Virus record (IMG/VR): IMGVR_UViG_3300009001_000099
Coordinates: 1 to 23,335 of that record
DNA length: 23,335 bases
Source of the DNA: a virus
Strand: one strand, 5' to 3'
How positions within the stretch are numbered: the stretch's first letter is position 1; every line of letters starts with the position of its first letter. The translations under genes were made by a program, and so were the position numbers. Below the pieces are notes generated by a model. That model was not told the DNA's origin. It worked only from the letters and a program-made list of their open reading frames with translations, and made no database searches. Positions 7,176 to 15,921 of the stretch are shown one piece after another.

Positions 7176-7378
7176 TATTGATATAGTTTACTTTCGTTTT
7201 CTTGTATAAATTTTTCTCCTTCTTCTGTATATAGGAAAAATAGATATCTAGTTATATTACCTATTCCTTGAGCTTGAAAGCTACCGTCGCAGCACTTTCT
7301 AGAATAAGTACCGTCTTTACAGAGACATCCTCTTCTATCGTTTTTAGGACTCGGAGCTTTTTCGTTATAATCTCTCAT
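7175..7378 (-). CDS. Small Cys-rich protein with CLC-x7-8-CC motif (67 aa)
   Basis: The product has the tight motif KNDRRGCLCKDGTYSRKCCD followed by GSFQAQGIGNI, with four cysteines at residues 18, 20, 29 and 30, which could bind a metal or form disulfides. The C-terminal 25 residues are helical and acidic. I recall this motif in small proteins of head clusters in flavobacterial phages, with no known function. It is locked between its neighbours by one-base TAATG overlaps on both sides, so it is co-translated with the protease and the decoration-like protein. Confidence 0.65.
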   Translation of the reverse strand: MRDYNEKAPSPKNDRRGCLCKDGTYSRKCCDGSFQAQGIGNITRYLFFLYTEEGEKFIQENESKLYQ

Positions 7379-8319
7379 TACTCTATTAAACCTAAACCTT
7401 TTAATTTAGACTCAGCGTATCTTTTTGCTGAGAGGCCTCCCCATAATAAAAAACTTATCGTACCGCATGCTTCGTTATCTGAAGGATCGTAAAACTCCTC
7501 CGCTCTAGATAAGTAGCTATACATTCTTTTAATAGTCTCTATGCTTATAGGTTTACCTTGAGCTAATTGCTGCGCTCTAATCTTTCCTACTGGAGTAGCG
7601 CATTTATTATTTATTTTTTCGTTTAGCTCTATACCTCTTTTAGCATTATTCTTAACTGAGTCTGGATAATCACTATAGGACTCCATTTCTACCGTCTTAC
7701 CGTTTTTATATCTTTTGTCGCTTTTTATAATAGCGGTAATCTCGCTTAATAGGTATTCTGCTTCTTCTTCTTCTAGGGCTGCTAGAGAGTTAGGTTCATT
7801 AGGTCTTTCTAAACGATCTGCAAAATACCCCTCTATACTAAATCCTTTTACCTTACCAGTCTTAACGTAATTTTCCCAAACGTCGTCGTTTTGTACTTTC
7901 ATTGAAAGCATCCAAGTACCTACTGGCATACTCATGCCGTAAGCTGCGCTTTTATCTTTTTCAGAATCTTCTACTAACCAAGACTCTACGGCTACTAGTC
8001 CGCTTAATGCTTTACCATGTTCTAAAGTAGACTTATTATAGTTTCCTTTTATAAAGAATAATTCGCTAGCTTTTCTTACCGTATCTCTAGAGAAGTAAAT
8101 GTAATATTCGTTCTCTTCGTTTCTTCGATATATCGGTTTATTAGGAATAAGAGCAGCACCCATTAGAATACGCTTCTCTTTGTTCACTTCTGCAAATTTA
8201 ACCTCATGGTTTTTAAGTGCTATAAAGTCCTCTTCAATCGCAGGGTTTTCTACTATAGATACTGCCTCGATTCCCGAAATTTCATCTTCTTCGTCTATAA
8301 AAAGTTCTACTATATCCAT
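7378..8319 (-). CDS. XkdF-like prohead protease with C-terminal helical domain (313 aa)
   Basis: Residues 1-170 resemble the XkdF/phage serine protease-like family that matures the prohead: ISGIEAVSIVENPAIEEDFI, then ILMGAALIPNKPIYRR, YYIYFSRDTVRKASELFF, STLEHGKALSGLVAVESWLV and VKGFSIEGYF. H101 (LEHG) and S161 (GFSIEG) are the best candidates for catalytic residues. Residues about 210-313 form a separate domain (SDYPDSVKNNAKRGIELNEK, CATPVGKIRAQQLAQGKPIS, RMYSYLSRAEEFYD, CGTISFLLWGG, AKRYAESKL). This module is widely seen fused to phage head proteases and portals, with no role known to me. Place in the head module upstream of scaffold and capsid supports the call. Confidence 0.78.
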   Translation of the reverse strand: MDIVELFIDEEDEISGIEAVSIVENPAIEEDFIALKNHEVKFAEVNKEKRILMGAALIPNKPIYRRNEENEYYIYFSRDTVRKASELFFIKGNYNKSTLEHGKALSGLVAVESWLVEDSEKDKSAAYGMSMPVGTWMLSMKVQNDDVWENYVKTGKVKGFSIEGYFADRLERPNEPNSLAALEEEEAEYLLSEITAIIKSDKRYKNGKTVEMESYSDYPDSVKNNAKRGIELNEKINNKCATPVGKIRAQQLAQGKPISIETIKRMYSYLSRAEEFYDPSDNEACGTISFLLWGGLSAKRYAESKLKGLGLIE

Positions 8320-8348
8320 ACTATTATAATAAATTTTAAGAGGTTTTG

Positions 8349-9938
8349 TTATCCTATCGACGCTTCGTTAGTAATATTTCTATCTAACTCTTGCTGGTTA
8401 CTAATTTCGTTACTTACTACAAAGGCCTTAATAGGCTTCTTTTCGTTTTGGCCTAAGGCTTCTGCTAATTGGTTTTCTGGAGCAGCTCCCACTATATTAA
8501 AAGCTGGGGCTTGAGACTCTCCTCTACCTCCGCTCATTCCTCCGCCTACTCCTCCCGTAGAAGTTTTAGCAGCACCTACCGCGTTTTTAATACTCATGAA
8601 GATACCCGCAGCTTGAGCAGCATACCCTATAAGTAAAGGTATATTCTGAGGAAAACCTACTTTAGCAGTCTGGGCCGTACCTTCTGCTAACGATACTGTA
8701 CTTCTTGCACTAGCTTGAGTAGCAAAGCTTATAGTTTTAGTAGCCTCTAATACTAATTCTCTAGCCTGCAGTACTGATTTAGCAATAAGAGCAGCTTTAC
8801 CTACTTTACTTTCTGCTCCCGCTATAGCTATTACATTATCTAGAGAGCTTCTTCGGGCCGCATCTAATTTAAGCTGGTTTTCTATTTGCGCTTGTAATAG
8901 AGCAGCGTTTTGATCTGCAGCATCCTTATTGAAGATGCTTATTTGCTGAGCTTTTATTCCTTCAGCCTCTACTTCTTTAATTCCTTGCTCTGTAATTACG
9001 TTTACCGTTTCTACCTTTTCTCTTTTTACTACGTCTATTTTACCGTCTCTTATTCTTTTCTGCTCTGCAGCTTCTAAGGCTAGTAATTCAGTTTCCTTTT
9101 TAAATATCTCTTCTTTCTCTGCGTTACTATCTCTTAATTGTTGTAACTCTGCTTCTAAAAGGCTTTTTCTTAATTGGAAAATCTTTTTAGCAGACTCTCC
9201 TGCAGCTTCGGCTACTGCTATTTCTCTTTCTAGTTCTTGTATAGAATTGCTTACCGCTTTCTTAGTTGCTATGGCCGCTCTTTCCGCTTCGTCTGGTAAA
9301 ATACCTAAGAACTCTAATACTGGTCTAGCAGCATCGAATAAATTATTAAAGGTAGTTTTTACCGCGTCTATAGCTTTACCTACAAAGGGTACGTTACTAG
9401 CAAATCTTTTTACTGCCTTAGTTATACTATCCCAGTTATTTATTATAGCAGCTAATAATATAGCAAAGGCTCCTACCCCAGTAGCTAATATTGCTTTTTT
9501 AGTAGTAGATCCAAATAACTTAGCAGCTACTCCAGATTTTTTAGCAGCTTGGGCTACTTGGCCAAATCCTTCCGATACGTCTTTAATTCCTAAACCTACC
9601 GCAATAGCTGAAGCAGCTTTTTGTTCGAACTCTCCGAAAGCTTCCGATTCGATTCCTAAAGTTCCTAGAGTACCTACTACCGCAGAGAGAGAACCTCCGA
9701 AAACTTTAGCCGCACCGTCTGCAGCTTGTAGTTTGTCGTCTAGATTAAATCCCTCTATCTGGTTATTAACCTTTTCTATCTCTTTAGTAAGTAACTGCGA
9801 CTTCTTAGCAGCTTCCTTAAAAGCGTCTGAATTTCTATCTAGGTCTTTTAGTTCTTGGTTTACGTCCTCTAGCATACCCTCTAGTTGACCTAGAGATTTA
9901 GAGTTTACGTCTATTTCTATTGTCTTTTTAACTGCCAT
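8349..9938 (-). CDS. Tail tape-measure protein (529 aa)
   Basis: This protein sets tail length and occupies the tube lumen. The N-terminal 70 residues are coiled coil (LGQLEGMLEDVNQELKDLDR onward), followed by an Ala/Gly-rich region with a hydrophobic segment (AILATGVGAFAILLAAIINN, about 149-168), a long coiled coil (about 230-360) and a second hydrophobic Ala-rich stretch (NIPLLIGYAAQAAGIFMSIK). A Gly-rich linker (GGVGGGMSGGRG) precedes the C-terminus. This layout is typical of tape measures. At about 0.15 nm per residue the tail would be near 80 nm, i.e. short. Unlike in most siphoviruses, it is followed by head genes, not by distal tail genes. Confidence 0.8.
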   Translation of the reverse strand: MAVKKTIEIDVNSKSLGQLEGMLEDVNQELKDLDRNSDAFKEAAKKSQLLTKEIEKVNNQIEGFNLDDKLQAADGAAKVFGGSLSAVVGTLGTLGIESEAFGEFEQKAASAIAVGLGIKDVSEGFGQVAQAAKKSGVAAKLFGSTTKKAILATGVGAFAILLAAIINNWDSITKAVKRFASNVPFVGKAIDAVKTTFNNLFDAARPVLEFLGILPDEAERAAIATKKAVSNSIQELEREIAVAEAAGESAKKIFQLRKSLLEAELQQLRDSNAEKEEIFKKETELLALEAAEQKRIRDGKIDVVKREKVETVNVITEQGIKEVEAEGIKAQQISIFNKDAADQNAALLQAQIENQLKLDAARRSSLDNVIAIAGAESKVGKAALIAKSVLQARELVLEATKTISFATQASARSTVSLAEGTAQTAKVGFPQNIPLLIGYAAQAAGIFMSIKNAVGAAKTSTGGVGGGMSGGRGESQAPAFNIVGAAPENQLAEALGQNEKKPIKAFVVSNEISNQQELDRNITNEASIG

Positions 9939-10075
9939 ACCTCTCTCTTATGTTGTTTGTAAGCTTCCTTAATACTCTCTGGAGCTTTATTTTTACCTAA
10001 GGCTATAAAAGTATAGTACCCTATGTTATCTTCTTGCTTCGCTATCTCTAGCATTTCTAATATATTACTTATCAT
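9917..10075 (-). CDS. Small helical protein between tail and tape-measure genes (52 aa)
   Basis: This frame starts in an ATGA overlap with the end of the 941-aa tail gene and ends 22 bases inside the tape-measure gene. The product MISNILEMLEIAKQEDNIGY, then YTFIALGKNKAPESIKEAYK and a basic end HKREVWQLKRQ, looks like a helical hairpin. Without it there would be a 133-base gap in a region that otherwise has none. Position next to the tape measure could suggest an assembly or chaperone role, but I see no family signature. Confidence 0.6.
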   Translation of the reverse strand: MISNILEMLEIAKQEDNIGYYTFIALGKNKAPESIKEAYKQHKREVWQLKRQ

Positions 10076-12897
10076 GTCGTAGTAATTTCTTCTATTTCAC
10101 TTAAAGCGTCTGCTTCTGCGTAAGCTAAATCTGTATTCGTTCTACCATAGAATCTAAAGTAGTAAGTAGTCGCAGAGGTCGCATTATTTTTCTGGTAACT
10201 AGAACTAAAGGGTACTGTAGGCCTTTTATTATTACTAGCCGTAACGTAATCTATTTTAGTTACCCCAGCTACCGCAGCTATATCGTCTACGTCCGTTCCT
10301 AATAAATCGTCTGAGGTAGTACTATATAAGAATCCGTATTCGTCTATATTATCCGAAGTTCCTATCTTACCTAAAGTCTTAATTTGATAACCTATCTTAA
10401 AGGAAGAAGAAGTAACCTCTCTTAAATTAGCATCTGCTTTATAATCCTCCGTATCTGCTTTTACTATAATAGAATCTACGGTAATATGCGGATCGAATAA
10501 CGTAGGAGGAGTAACCTCTACTGGGTTCCCGTTTATACTCGTATCTGGAGTATTACTATCTGCAGTAGTACCGTCTCCAGAATCATTTACGATTACATAT
10601 CCGTCCGAGACTTGTACTCCGTCGGTATCTGCTAATATAACCGTATTATCTACAGTAATTACAGTAGAATCTATAGTAGGAGCGTTATCCGCAGTTACTA
10701 ATTGGTCTCTTCTAAAGATAGTATCTCTTACTATATTTTGACCTTGTACTGCAGTAGTGTTAATTAATTCTAGATTAGTTAATAGCTTCTGAAAATCAGT
10801 AGTTAGCTTATTTATTTTATAAAGCCTATCTGCTATTAATATTTTATCGTTTAACTTTATGCTAGATAATATTCTTTGAGGTAGATAAGCTGAAGTACTA
10901 GTTAATCTTCTTTGCTTATCGAAGATATCTAAGATATAATTCTTATAGTACTGATCAAACAAAGTACTCTTAAAAGGAACCTCAGCGTATTCGTTAATCT
11001 CTGAAGCGAAATTTATATTAACTGAGTCCGTTAAATTCTCTCCTAACTCTATAGAATTAGAAGGCATATAGACCTTAGTATTTGCCGTTAAAGTACTCGT
11101 ACTACTATCGAAGTTTATAAGTTTTATAGGCTCGTTTATTTCTTTGCTTACTGCGTAAAATAAAAGAGGTTTACCTATAGTCGCTTCTTGTTTTTCGTCT
11201 GCACTCCAGCCTATTTGTATACCAGTATCGGAACTATCGTTAGCATCCGTTAGCTTCTCGAAAAGCATATGTTCGAAAGGAGCTACTATTTTATATTCAG
11301 TTCCTAAATTATTATCGTTTTCCTTATAATGTAATCCTCCCCAGTCTTTATTATTTAAATCCTCGTAAGTAGCTGCTAAAAAACTCTCTCTTCCTTCGTA
11401 AGAAAAGGAGACTTGTCTATAAGGTACTACCGAGTCTACTGTAATAGTATCTTTATCTAAATAAGGAGTTATATCGTAAACTTTATCGCTACCTCCATAG
11501 AATTGATCTAGAGTTTGTACTACTATTTTTCCTTCTTCGTTTTGATAGGCCGTAAGGTTAAACATCTTAAAGAGTCCAGTAAGGAATCCTAAAATAGTTA
11601 TATCTGGCATCTGGTTAGCTGCATATACCTCGCTATCCGAACCTACTACCGCAGTTCCCGTAAAATTTATCTCTCTATATCCTCCAAAATTTTTCTTTCT
11701 TCTAACTTTAGCTTTAAGAGTAAATGTAGAAGGGGTATTAGATTTTACTGCAAAAGTATAAGAGCCTTTATCTATTTCTATTTCGTCCGCTAATGCTATA
11801 GGGGTAAATATCCCGTTAGTTTGCGTCCCAGTATAGGTATTAAATTCGTTTCCTTGTTCGTCGTAAATAATAACAGTAAAAGGTCCGCTTACTGTAGTCT
11901 CTACGCTCAAGCTCAAAAACCTTTGCTTCTCTGCTCTTTCAGGATTGCTAATTACTTGGTCGGGATCTGGGGTAGTAAAAGTATTACCGTTTTGTATAAT
12001 TCCCACTCCTACAGCCCCTACGTCTGAACCCGCAGAAACAGTTAAGTCTTGAAAATAAGTACCGCCCTCTTGGTCTACAAATAATCCGCCCGTTTTAGTA
12101 TGTAACCATAAATATAAATTATAATAAGGTAGATTAGTCTCAGTAAAAAAGTCTGTACTAAACTCTATACCACTTTCTTTATATTGGGCCTCTATAGCTT
12201 TTATAATAGCATGAACTCTAATAGCTGGCTTTAATTCCGTAAGCTTTAATCCTCCATTAGTTACATTCGCTAAGTTAGCCTCTCCAGCTACTCCAGTATA
12301 AGAAGTATTACTATCGAATATCATTCTATCGGTGTGCGATATAAGAGGAAAAACTATAGCGTCTTGAATTTCTATAGGACTTACGGTTCCACTTAGTCCC
12401 TTTATAGGGGTATACATTATCTCATTCTTACCGTCTTGTAGATATTGCTTTACGTTGGACGAAGTATAGTCAAATTGAAAGTTACTAATTAAATAAGATA
12501 GAGAGGATAATTTCTTTTCTCTAAATACATCTTTTAAAATAACTCCACTTCCAAAGAAAGTAAGTCTATAGGTAAATGGCCTATTATCTTTAGTAGTAGA
12601 CCCCTCTAGCTTTATGTAACCTTCTTTATAAAGTTCGTAGTTAAGATATATTTTAGCTTTATGCCTTTTCTTAGGATCGAAGCCGTCTATAAAGTAATTA
12701 TAAAAATGCTTAAAAATAATATTATTAGTACGAGAAGCGGGTACGTTAAAAGTCCTAGTAAAGTCTGAAAAAACCTTAGATATATCCCGTACATCTTGTA
12801 GCGATTGCGTATAACTTACGGTCTCATTATCGTAAAGTTCTACTTCGTCGTAGGACTGCCCGTTTTCGTTTAATATATATAACTGTAAATTAATCAT
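10072..12897 (-). CDS. Large tail/baseplate protein with Fn3-like C-terminus (941 aa)
   Basis: The first 140 residues (VSYTQSLQDVRDISKVFSDF, TRTFNVPASRTNNIIFKHFY, FDPKKRHKAKIYLNYELYKE, GYIKLEG) are a familiar signature of large tail proteins in flavobacterial phages and prophages. The middle is mixed, with many beta segments (RVHAIIKAIEAQYKESGIEF, YGGSDKVYDITPYL). Residues about 720-805 are a Thr/Asp-rich linker. The last about 135 residues contain IDEYGFLYSTTSDD and TTYYFRFYGRTNTDLAYAEA, the pattern of an Fn3-like domain common in Bacteroidota surface proteins. By place (after the two smaller tail proteins, before the tape measure) it is probably the tail hub or tip protein, which is inferred. 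Confidence 0.68.
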   Translation of the reverse strand: MINLQLYILNENGQSYDEVELYDNETVSYTQSLQDVRDISKVFSDFTRTFNVPASRTNNIIFKHFYNYFIDGFDPKKRHKAKIYLNYELYKEGYIKLEGSTTKDNRPFTYRLTFFGSGVILKDVFREKKLSSLSYLISNFQFDYTSSNVKQYLQDGKNEIMYTPIKGLSGTVSPIEIQDAIVFPLISHTDRMIFDSNTSYTGVAGEANLANVTNGGLKLTELKPAIRVHAIIKAIEAQYKESGIEFSTDFFTETNLPYYNLYLWLHTKTGGLFVDQEGGTYFQDLTVSAGSDVGAVGVGIIQNGNTFTTPDPDQVISNPERAEKQRFLSLSVETTVSGPFTVIIYDEQGNEFNTYTGTQTNGIFTPIALADEIEIDKGSYTFAVKSNTPSTFTLKAKVRRKKNFGGYREINFTGTAVVGSDSEVYAANQMPDITILGFLTGLFKMFNLTAYQNEEGKIVVQTLDQFYGGSDKVYDITPYLDKDTITVDSVVPYRQVSFSYEGRESFLAATYEDLNNKDWGGLHYKENDNNLGTEYKIVAPFEHMLFEKLTDANDSSDTGIQIGWSADEKQEATIGKPLLFYAVSKEINEPIKLINFDSSTSTLTANTKVYMPSNSIELGENLTDSVNINFASEINEYAEVPFKSTLFDQYYKNYILDIFDKQRRLTSTSAYLPQRILSSIKLNDKILIADRLYKINKLTTDFQKLLTNLELINTTAVQGQNIVRDTIFRRDQLVTADNAPTIDSTVITVDNTVILADTDGVQVSDGYVIVNDSGDGTTADSNTPDTSINGNPVEVTPPTLFDPHITVDSIIVKADTEDYKADANLREVTSSSFKIGYQIKTLGKIGTSDNIDEYGFLYSTTSDDLLGTDVDDIAAVAGVTKIDYVTASNNKRPTVPFSSSYQKNNATSATTYYFRFYGRTNTDLAYAEADALSEIEEITTT

Positions 12898-13883
12898 TAC
12901 CTTACGTTATTAATCTTATTAAATGCGAACTCGAAGTCTATAGTATAGTTAGATAATTTATTATTTAGGCTTGTTTTTAACTCTAGGTTTTTACTTGTAG
13001 GTATAATAGGGAGCGTTTTATTATTCCAGCGAATCCAAACTTTCTCAGATAAAAATAGCTCCTCTATCGCACTATTAAAATCGTCGTTTACGAATCCAGT
13101 ATTAAGGCTTATACTAGTTTTAGCGTTAGTATTATATCTTTCCCTTTGGCCTCTATAAGTATCGTAGGTAACATTATTATTCTCGAAGATATTTCTCTTA
13201 AAAGTTTCGTCCGTTACGTTAAAACTCTCTGTAGTCTTTTTAAAGAAGTATAAGTCTTGGAAGGCTCCGAACTTATTTACGAATGTAACTTTATAAGGAG
13301 TATACTTAGGCTCGCAGACGTTATTTATATTTATAGTTTTTAAAAGAGTAGTATCGTCCGTATCGTATACTCTAATAATAGAACTATTTGCGGGTATATT
13401 TAAGTATTGTATCTTTTGATTAGTATTACCGTTATCGCTTATCTCTGTTTCGGAACTATCTACTACTACCTTACCTACTCCTTCAGCGAATAAAGGAAGC
13501 TTTCCTATAGTACCTTCTGGAATATATAGAGTTGAGGTAGAAATTAAAGCATGCCTATTTAATTCGGGATTTATGCCCTCCTCAAAATATCCAAAGCCGT
13601 CTAAAGCTAGATAGGTATTTGAGATAGGACTTCCGTAAGTAAATTCTGTATCGTTTTCGTCTCTTACCGTAGCGTCTGTATATACCCAAACGCAGTAACT
13701 AAGGTAATCGTCGTTAAACTCTATATTTATATAATCCCTTACTAATTCTGCTATTTCGAAATTAATTTTAGTCTCTCCCGTTATTAAAGACTTATTTAGA
13801 GTATATCTTTTATCGCTACCAGTATACCCAGAAGATAATCCCGTATATATATAAATATCTAAAACTATGTTATCAAATGCCAT
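12897..13883 (-). CDS. Tail/baseplate structural protein (328 aa)
   Basis: A beta-rich protein with the central motif CEPKYTPYKVTFVNKFGAFQ followed by DLYFFKKTTESFNV, which I associate with tail proteins of Bacteroidota phages. The N-terminal half has FEIAELVRDYINIEFNDDYL and YCVWVYTD; the C-terminus has SLNTGFVNDDFNSAIEELFL, then SEKVWIRWNNKTLPIIPTSK and NYTIDFEFAFN, resembling the closing strands of distal-tail-type proteins. It has one-base TAATG overlaps with both the 506-aa gene before it and the 941-aa gene after it. A distal tail/baseplate role is inferred from size and neighbours. Confidence 0.62.
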   Translation of the reverse strand: MAFDNIVLDIYIYTGLSSGYTGSDKRYTLNKSLITGETKINFEIAELVRDYINIEFNDDYLSYCVWVYTDATVRDENDTEFTYGSPISNTYLALDGFGYFEEGINPELNRHALISTSTLYIPEGTIGKLPLFAEGVGKVVVDSSETEISDNGNTNQKIQYLNIPANSSIIRVYDTDDTTLLKTININNVCEPKYTPYKVTFVNKFGAFQDLYFFKKTTESFNVTDETFKRNIFENNNVTYDTYRGQRERYNTNAKTSISLNTGFVNDDFNSAIEELFLSEKVWIRWNNKTLPIIPTSKNLELKTSLNNKLSNYTIDFEFAFNKINNVR

Positions 13884-15403
13884 TACAATCTTCTTAATTC
13901 TTTAGTATTCCAATCTTTTAAATAAACCGCAGCGATAGTATAATTACTACCGAAAGTTAAAACGTATTCAAACTGAGTAACTGATGCGAGATAAGTACTA
14001 CCCTTAGTCTTTCTTATATAAGTATGATGCCCATTAGGAAACTCCGCTACTTTACCTAAATAACAGAGCTGCTTTCCTTCCCATGCTCCACTAGGAGCTA
14101 ATACGTCCTCCGCCTTTATTTCGTATCTACAATAGCTTATATTCTTTTCTATGAAATTCGTATAAACGTCTCCAGTCTTTACTCCAAAATACCAAAGTTC
14201 TGTTTTATCTGCACAAGGATCTACGATTTCTACTGGCTCTGCAGGCTGCCAAATTCTAGCCTCGCAATCTATTGTACTACCGCTATTAGAAAAACCAGAA
14301 GCAGGAGTCTGTATAGTATAGGTAACCGTTCTACGAGTAGCCTCTTGTACTCTAGTAAATTTACTAGGAGTAAAGCTATCGATAGTTAAATAGTATTCTG
14401 GATCGTCTTTTCCTAGAGGTGCAGCATGCCATTTAGCTACTCCTGCAGTTACGTTGCCGTCTACTAATATAGCTTGATCGTCTAAATCTACGTCTGAGCA
14501 TTCAAAGGCGAAAAGAGTAATATTAGATTTTTGCGTATACGTTACGTTACATTCTATTGTCGAACCAGAATTAGAATACCCATTAGGTACTAATACGTCG
14601 TAATATAAAGTAACGCTTATTTCTGAGCCAGTATTATTAGCAGCTATACTCGCAACCGAAGCACCTCCGCTAGTTTCTTTAGTTGCGGTAACTGTGCCTA
14701 TAGAAGAAGGGGTAGTAAGAGTTCCGTCTTTTGCTACTGCTCCCCCAATTAGATTAGCCGTACTACAGTCGAAAGCTACTGGAGCAGAAAGAGTAGTACT
14801 TACAGTTTGTTTAGCACTACAGCCCGTTACATTATCTATTCTTTCTAATTGTATTGTAAATACTCCTGCAGTATCTCTAGAGGTAATAGTTATTTCTTCG
14901 TCTATCGTATTTATGCTAGTATCTAAGTAAGCTCCGTTAGAATTTAAAACTATATCGTTAAAATCTGAAGTAGTACCCGTAAAATAACTAGAATAGTCTA
15001 TAGTTACCGAACTTCCTCCAGTATTTAAAGATTGACTAGGAATAGATCCGCTAGGACTTACTACGGCAGGGCAGCTTACTGGTTTAGCTTCTTGAGTAGC
15101 CGTAACTTCGCAAATAATTGCTGATCCCTCATTACTAAAACCCGCAGGGGCTATAATAGTAAGTTTTAGAGTTCTAATAGTATCGCTACTTACCTCCGCA
15201 AAAGTATCATTAGAAAAATCTGCAGCATCTGAAGTATAAGACTGTATAGCTCCATATTCTAAGACGGGCAAAGATATAGTTCCGCTTTGGTCTACAGAAA
15301 AGTTAGCTGCATTAGCATACCCGCAAGTAAATTCGGGAGTAGGATCTATAGGCTCCGTATAACTTAGATAATAAGGGCTTCTTATATTTATTTTAGTACT
15401 CAT
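13883..15403 (-). CDS. Tail protein with three repeated Cys-paired beta domains (506 aa)
   Basis: Three related modules of about 80 residues lie at about 25-104, 211-290 and 299-387. Each starts with F-[TDE]-C, and ends with P-[AN]-x-G-[FY]-SN-[SE]-GS-x-I-x-C. The cysteine pairs are C27/C98, C213/C285 and C301/C380. A fourth, different domain lies between the first two (about 105-205, C111/C195). The C-terminal about 110 residues (CADKTELWYFGVKTGDVYTN, QLCYLGKVAEFPNGHHTYIR) are different and contain a His pair. The pattern suggests Ig-like sandwiches, a common feature of proteins that contact the host surface. It overlaps the preceding gene by 4 bases. Function in adsorption is inferred. Confidence 0.65.
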   Translation of the reverse strand: MSTKINIRSPYYLSYTEPIDPTPEFTCGYANAANFSVDQSGTISLPVLEYGAIQSYTSDAADFSNDTFAEVSSDTIRTLKLTIIAPAGFSNEGSAIICEVTATQEAKPVSCPAVVSPSGSIPSQSLNTGGSSVTIDYSSYFTGTTSDFNDIVLNSNGAYLDTSINTIDEEITITSRDTAGVFTIQLERIDNVTGCSAKQTVSTTLSAPVAFDCSTANLIGGAVAKDGTLTTPSSIGTVTATKETSGGASVASIAANNTGSEISVTLYYDVLVPNGYSNSGSTIECNVTYTQKSNITLFAFECSDVDLDDQAILVDGNVTAGVAKWHAAPLGKDDPEYYLTIDSFTPSKFTRVQEATRRTVTYTIQTPASGFSNSGSTIDCEARIWQPAEPVEIVDPCADKTELWYFGVKTGDVYTNFIEKNISYCRYEIKAEDVLAPSGAWEGKQLCYLGKVAEFPNGHHTYIRKTKGSTYLASVTQFEYVLTFGSNYTIAAVYLKDWNTKELRRL

Positions 15404-15921
15404 GGTCTTAATCTTTTTTCGTTAAGCGAAAAGGCTAATAAATCTTCTACGTCTAATCCAAATCTTTCTATTAGTTCGTCTGGTAATTTCTTAAAGTATT
15501 TCTCGAAGGGCTTAGTAAAAAATAAGCTAGGCTTTATTCCTTTCTTATATACGCTTCTAGCTATTATATAACCCATGCTTTTATAGGTTCCAAATTTTCC
15601 GTTCTTTAATCTAGGCTGAAGGCCTCTAAATCTAGCCCAGTCTATAAAATGTTTACCAGAAGGTATCTTATTAGTATAAGAGTAAGGAGTATTAAATTTT
15701 CTTTCCGTACCGCTTACCCCTTTGTCTTGGTATAAACCATATTCCTCCATAGAAAAACTAAGCTCGAAGCTATTCTCGTATACTTCGAAGTCTCCGCTTA
15801 TACTTTCGTATAACTTTTTACTTACCCTCTTTCTTTTCTTGGATAGATTATGCTTAGCCTCTCTTACGATCTTATCTCTAAACTCTTCTAAGTACTTTCT
15901 ACCTTCTCCCGTCGTTAGCAT
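15400..15921 (-). CDS. HK97 gp10-like tail completion protein (173 aa)
   Basis: The N-terminal half is basic and helical (YLEEFRDKIVREAKHNLSKK), followed by SFELSFSMEEYGLYQDKG, the 'Y..y...G' core of HK97 gp10-type proteins, and near the C-terminus GIKPSLFFTKPFEKYFKKLP, which matches the usual 'kpspFf..a' end of that family. Such proteins sit at the head-tail joint. The region between (PYSYTNKIPSGKHFIDWARF) is a longer insertion than in short members. It overlaps the tail-terminator-like gene by 7 bases. The family call is fairly good; the precise joint position is inferred. Confidence 0.7.
   Translation of the reverse strand: MLTTGEGRKYLEEFRDKIVREAKHNLSKKRKRVSKKLYESISGDFEVYENSFELSFSMEEYGLYQDKGVSGTERKFNTPYSYTNKIPSGKHFIDWARFRGLQPRLKNGKFGTYKSMGYIIARSVYKKGIKPSLFFTKPFEKYFKKLPDELIERFGLDVEDLLAFSLNEKRLRP

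Noticed and set aside
9247-9888. Long plus-strand open frame (213 codons) opposite the tape-measure gene
   Set aside because: It mirrors the Ala-rich tape-measure codons, is Ser/Ala/Pro-rich without motif, and stands alone on the opposite strand.
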